41,365 nt of DNA from a virus. The stretch is from positions 1-41,365 of IMG/VR virus record IMGVR_UViG_3300036846_000259. One strand, 5' to 3'. Below the pieces are notes generated by a model. That model searched no databases. It was not told the origin of the DNA and saw only the letters and a list, made by a program, of their open reading frames with translations. The position numbers and the translations under genes are program-made. Positions 39,475 to 41,365 of the stretch are shown piece after piece. The stretch's first letter is position 1, and every line of letters starts with the position of its first letter.

Positions 39475-39801
39475 GCGTCTGGGGCCGTTTTCCGGCGCGT
39501 TTCCACGCGCAAGCGGCTCTGGATGCGCTGTAGCCCGCCAAAATCGCAAAGCGCGGCATTCTACAGGCCGTCGCCAACGCAGAATTTACATCTCAGGCTC
39601 ATCCGGTGAGCCACCCCGTCCGAAACGGGCGATCCGGCACACTTGCCAGCCACCACGGGCGCGGGTATCATGAGTCGGCAACCCTTCGAGCCGTGTGGGA
39701 CAGGCTCTGAAAGCAAGCGATAGCATCCCGCCTACCCTTTGCGCGTGCCAGCGGTGCGCGTGAACACATCGTTCGTTCAACTCGCGAGGAACAACACGAA
39801 A
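39475..39801. other. non-coding leader region
   Basis: About 330 bases with no convincing gene. It contains a CCCGT/ACGGG inverted repeat near 39616-39629 and the promoter at 39643-39671. Confidence 0.5.
39643..39671 (+). promoter_or_regulatory. sigma70-type promoter candidate
   Basis: TTGCCA (39643-39648), a 17-base spacer and TATCAT (39666-39671). It lies between the terminator at 39474 and the repeat protein at 39802 and may drive the rightmost genes, perhaps reading into the terminase region if the ends are joined. Confidence 0.6.
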
Positions 39802-40446
39802 ATGCAACTTTGCTGGATTGAGTTCGTCTCATCGGGCGGCGGCACGCCTACGCCGCCCATCTACTTCCCGCCTGGACACGTCGGCGGCGGACCCGTCTAT
39901 CCGGGTGGCCCTGTCGATCCGGGTTACGGACAAGGTCATCCGATGCCGCCTCATCTCGGAGGTGGGCCGATGCCGGGACGGCCTGGACACGTCGGCGGCG
40001 GACCCGTCTATCCGGGTGGTCCTGTCGATCCCGGCTACGGAGTTCCCGTTCCGCCCCCCGGCTACTGGGGTGGCACTCCTCCCGACTACATCGGCGGTGG
40101 GCCGATGCCGGGACGGCCTGGACACATCGGCGGTGGCCCCGTCTATCCGGGTGGCCCTGTCGATCCCGGCTACGGCGTCGGCATCGAACGCCCGTCGCAT
40201 CCGATCACGTTGCCGCCAGGATCTTCACTTCCGCCCGACCAGATCTGGCCGCCAGTACCCGGACTCTGGCCGCCCAAGCCGCCCGATCCCGGCGATCCGA
40301 TCAAGCCGCCCGACATTGTGCCGCCCAACAAGCTGGCCGTGCTGCTCTGGGTGATCGGCGTCGGCTACAAGTGGGGCATCATCGACGCGCCCAAGCCGCC
40401 CGATGTCGGCTCCAAACCACCGGACGCGCAGCCTAAAGGCTTCTAG
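39802..40446 (+). CDS. Pro/Gly-rich repeat protein
   Basis: A 214-residue protein built of Pro/Gly repeats: PGHVGGGPVYPGGPVDPGYG occurs three times with small changes, split by GGGPMPGRP spacers, and is followed by a Pro-rich stretch with IWPPVPGLWPPKPPDPG. Near the end a short hydrophobic segment, LAVLLWVIGVGYKWGII, could insert in or touch a membrane. It resembles extended, disordered linker or surface proteins. GAGGA lies upstream of ATG 39802. I do not recognise a function. Confidence 0.65.
   Translation: MQLCWIEFVSSGGGTPTPPIYFPPGHVGGGPVYPGGPVDPGYGQGHPMPPHLGGGPMPGRPGHVGGGPVYPGGPVDPGYGVPVPPPGYWGGTPPDYIGGGPMPGRPGHIGGGPVYPGGPVDPGYGVGIERPSHPITLPPGSSLPPDQIWPPVPGLWPPKPPDPGDPIKPPDIVPPNKLAVLLWVIGVGYKWGIIDAPKPPDVGSKPPDAQPKGF
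39871..40176 (+). repeat. 60-bp direct repeats, three copies
   Basis: Near-identical 60-base units at 39871-39930, 39982-40041 and 40117-40176, each coding PGHxGGGPVYPGGPVDPGYG, with a shared GGTGGGCCGATGCCGGGACG spacer before the second and third copies. Confidence 0.85.
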
Positions 40447-40449
40447 CAA

Positions 40450-40749
40450 GTGAGCCGCGCTTTCCATCAACGTGTTGCGCTCATGACGACGACGGGTGAG
40501 CATCTGCGCTACGTTCCTAGCGCAATGGCGCAAGCCCTCGTCGTCACGGGTGCGGCATCGCTCGACCAATCCGTTGGCCGTGTACGGGGAATTTTATTGT
40601 CCCGTCCCGTTTCTTCTTTCGCGCAGCGCATCGGCCCGCCCACCGACGGCGGTCTGAGCGTGCGCTTCACGCGCTGGCAGCGGCTCGACGATAGCGCGTG
40701 CCGCGTGATCGAGCACCACCCGCGATGCACGTATGACCGCAGTGAGTAG
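40450..40749 (+). CDS. small conserved-looking phage protein
   Basis: A 99-residue frame from GTG 40450, three bases after the previous stop; ATG 40483 is an alternative. LMTTTGEHLRYVPSAMAQAL and VVTGAAS resemble the start of small phage proteins found near HNH genes; the end is Arg/Cys-rich. No function known. Confidence 0.5.
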   Translation: MSRAFHQRVALMTTTGEHLRYVPSAMAQALVVTGAASLDQSVGRVRGILLSRPVSSFAQRIGPPTDGGLSVRFTRWQRLDDSACRVIEHHPRCTYDRSE

Positions 40750-40761
40750 CACGAGGACGAG

Positions 40762-41109
40762 ATGCCGGATGGCGCACACCGTGAATGCTCTCATCCAACC
40801 TGCCGCGAGTATGCCACGCATGGCGGATTCTGCGCAGCGCACAACGCACGCACTGCACGGCCTGAGTTTCTCAGCGCAGACCGCACCGTCAATCCGTCGA
40901 GCGCACTCTATCGCTGCCAGCGTCACTCGTTCCTCGTACGCCATCCGGTGTGCAACATGTGCAAGCGCGAGGCCGCGACCATACTCGATCACGTCATCCC
41001 GCATCGCGGCATCGCGTCGCTGTTCTGGAATCAGCGCAACTGGCAAGGCTTGTGCGTTCACTGTCACGCCGTCAAGACCCATCGCGAAGTGCTCGGTCAC
41101 GGCGCGTAG
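40762..41109 (+). CDS. HNH endonuclease, packaging-associated
   Basis: A 115-residue HNH protein. PVCNMCKREA (Cys64, Cys67), ILDHVIPHRG (Asp76, His77), Asn93 in FWNQRNWQGL, then CVHCHAVKTHR (Cys98, Cys101, His107) give the complete metal site and catalytic set. An N-terminal second metal site is likely (Cys9, Cys14, Cys24, His27). In HK97-type phages such proteins act with terminase at the packaging site. GAGG lies upstream of ATG 40762. Its position at the window's right end, with terminase at the left end, supports a packaging role. Confidence 0.9.
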   Translation: MPDGAHRECSHPTCREYATHGGFCAAHNARTARPEFLSADRTVNPSSALYRCQRHSFLVRHPVCNMCKREAATILDHVIPHRGIASLFWNQRNWQGLCVHCHAVKTHREVLGHGA

Positions 41110-41365
41110 CATTCCGGCGACGGGCCAGAAAATTTATAGTCCGCCCCGATTTTTATATCCGATGCCGACTGCATCACCGCTCTTGCCGCACGATCCGCTT
41201 GCTCTATTGCGGTCGTCGGCAATGCTACCTGCCTCGCGCACAGTTGCCGTCGTCGGGAGGTGGGATCGGGCGCGGCGGGCTTCATCCGCTTGCCGCGCTC
41301 TTCACATTCACACCGTCCGCCCCGGTAGGGGGACGTCCAAAACATTCCAGCGACTGGCCGGGAGG
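41110..41365. other. non-coding right end, possible packaging-site region
   Basis: About 255 bases after the HNH gene with no convincing gene. It has two A/T-rich patches (near 41129-41142 and 41150-41159) and a stem GTCCgCCC/GGGGGAC near 41315-41334. HNH-terminase phages often have cos here, but I cannot identify a cohesive end. Confidence 0.4.

Noticed and set aside
39829-40200. Minus-strand frame opposite the Pro/Gly repeat gene
   Set aside because: The repeats are periodic in both strands; only the plus frame has a ribosome site and a promoter upstream.
41097-41345. Minus-strand 82-codon frame at the right end
   Set aside because: Composition like a random frame, no ribosome site, and the region probably holds packaging signals.

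Overview
This 41.4 kb, GC-rich window looks like an essentially complete genome of a temperate, long-tailed (siphovirus) HK97-type phage, or the same thing as a prophage without flanking host DNA. No host chromosomal gene is visible at either end. The right end finishes with an HNH endonuclease and the left end begins just upstream of the terminase genes, which is the order expected if the two ends join or lie at a packaging site. The host cannot be read directly. High GC, a zinc-binding N-terminus on the integrase, a BACON domain on the tail tube and GRTGAIV-type tail repeats make me think of a soil bacterium, possibly Acidobacteriota, but that is a weak inference.

Layout. (1) 0-3.2 kb: an unusual metabolic/DNA-related cassette of overlapping genes: ParB-like protein, ABC-ATPase fused to a GNAT acyltransferase, an aspartate 1-decarboxylase (PanD) homologue with all catalytic residues, and a miniature class III CoA-transferase. 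A small ASCH-domain gene follows on the opposite strand. (2) 3.1-13.3 kb: packaging and head genes (P27-type small terminase, large terminase, portal, protease, HK97 capsid, connector and head-tail joining proteins), then the tail tube and two tail-assembly chaperone frames joined by a probable -1 frameshift. (3) 13.3-25.1 kb: tape measure, a tail-tip/fibre protein with regular 17- and 36-residue repeats, and a 1386-residue fibre ending in a self-cleaving S74 chaperone domain. (4) 25.1-32.4 kb: a lone AraC-type DNA-binding domain, a control region with a good sigma70-type promoter, and an early operon of YqaJ exonuclease plus RecT annealase followed by many tiny overlapping genes, a large share of them zinc-knuckle proteins, a PD-(D/E)XK nuclease, a deoxyribosyltransferase-like protein and an excisionase-like protein. 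(5) 32.3-33.9 kb: tyrosine integrase and a small gene on the minus strand with their own terminator. (6) 34-38.8 kb: second plus-strand early operon with VRR-NUC nuclease, a replication protein and small accessory genes. (7) 38.9-41.4 kb: an exported protein between two terminators, a Pro/Gly-rich repeat protein and the HNH endonuclease.

How it fits together: HNH plus terminases package DNA into the HK97 head; YqaJ, RecT and the replication protein run recombination and replication; integrase and the HTH protein next to it would control integration. The first cassette is the most interesting part. Its enzymes could make a beta-alanine-like amine, activate it on CoA and transfer it, with ParB and ASCH proteins as DNA-binding partners, so I propose it as a candidate DNA hypermodification (or CoA-linked anti-defence) system. 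That function is inference and is not shown by the sequence. I recognise no endolysin/holin pair and no CI-type repressor.
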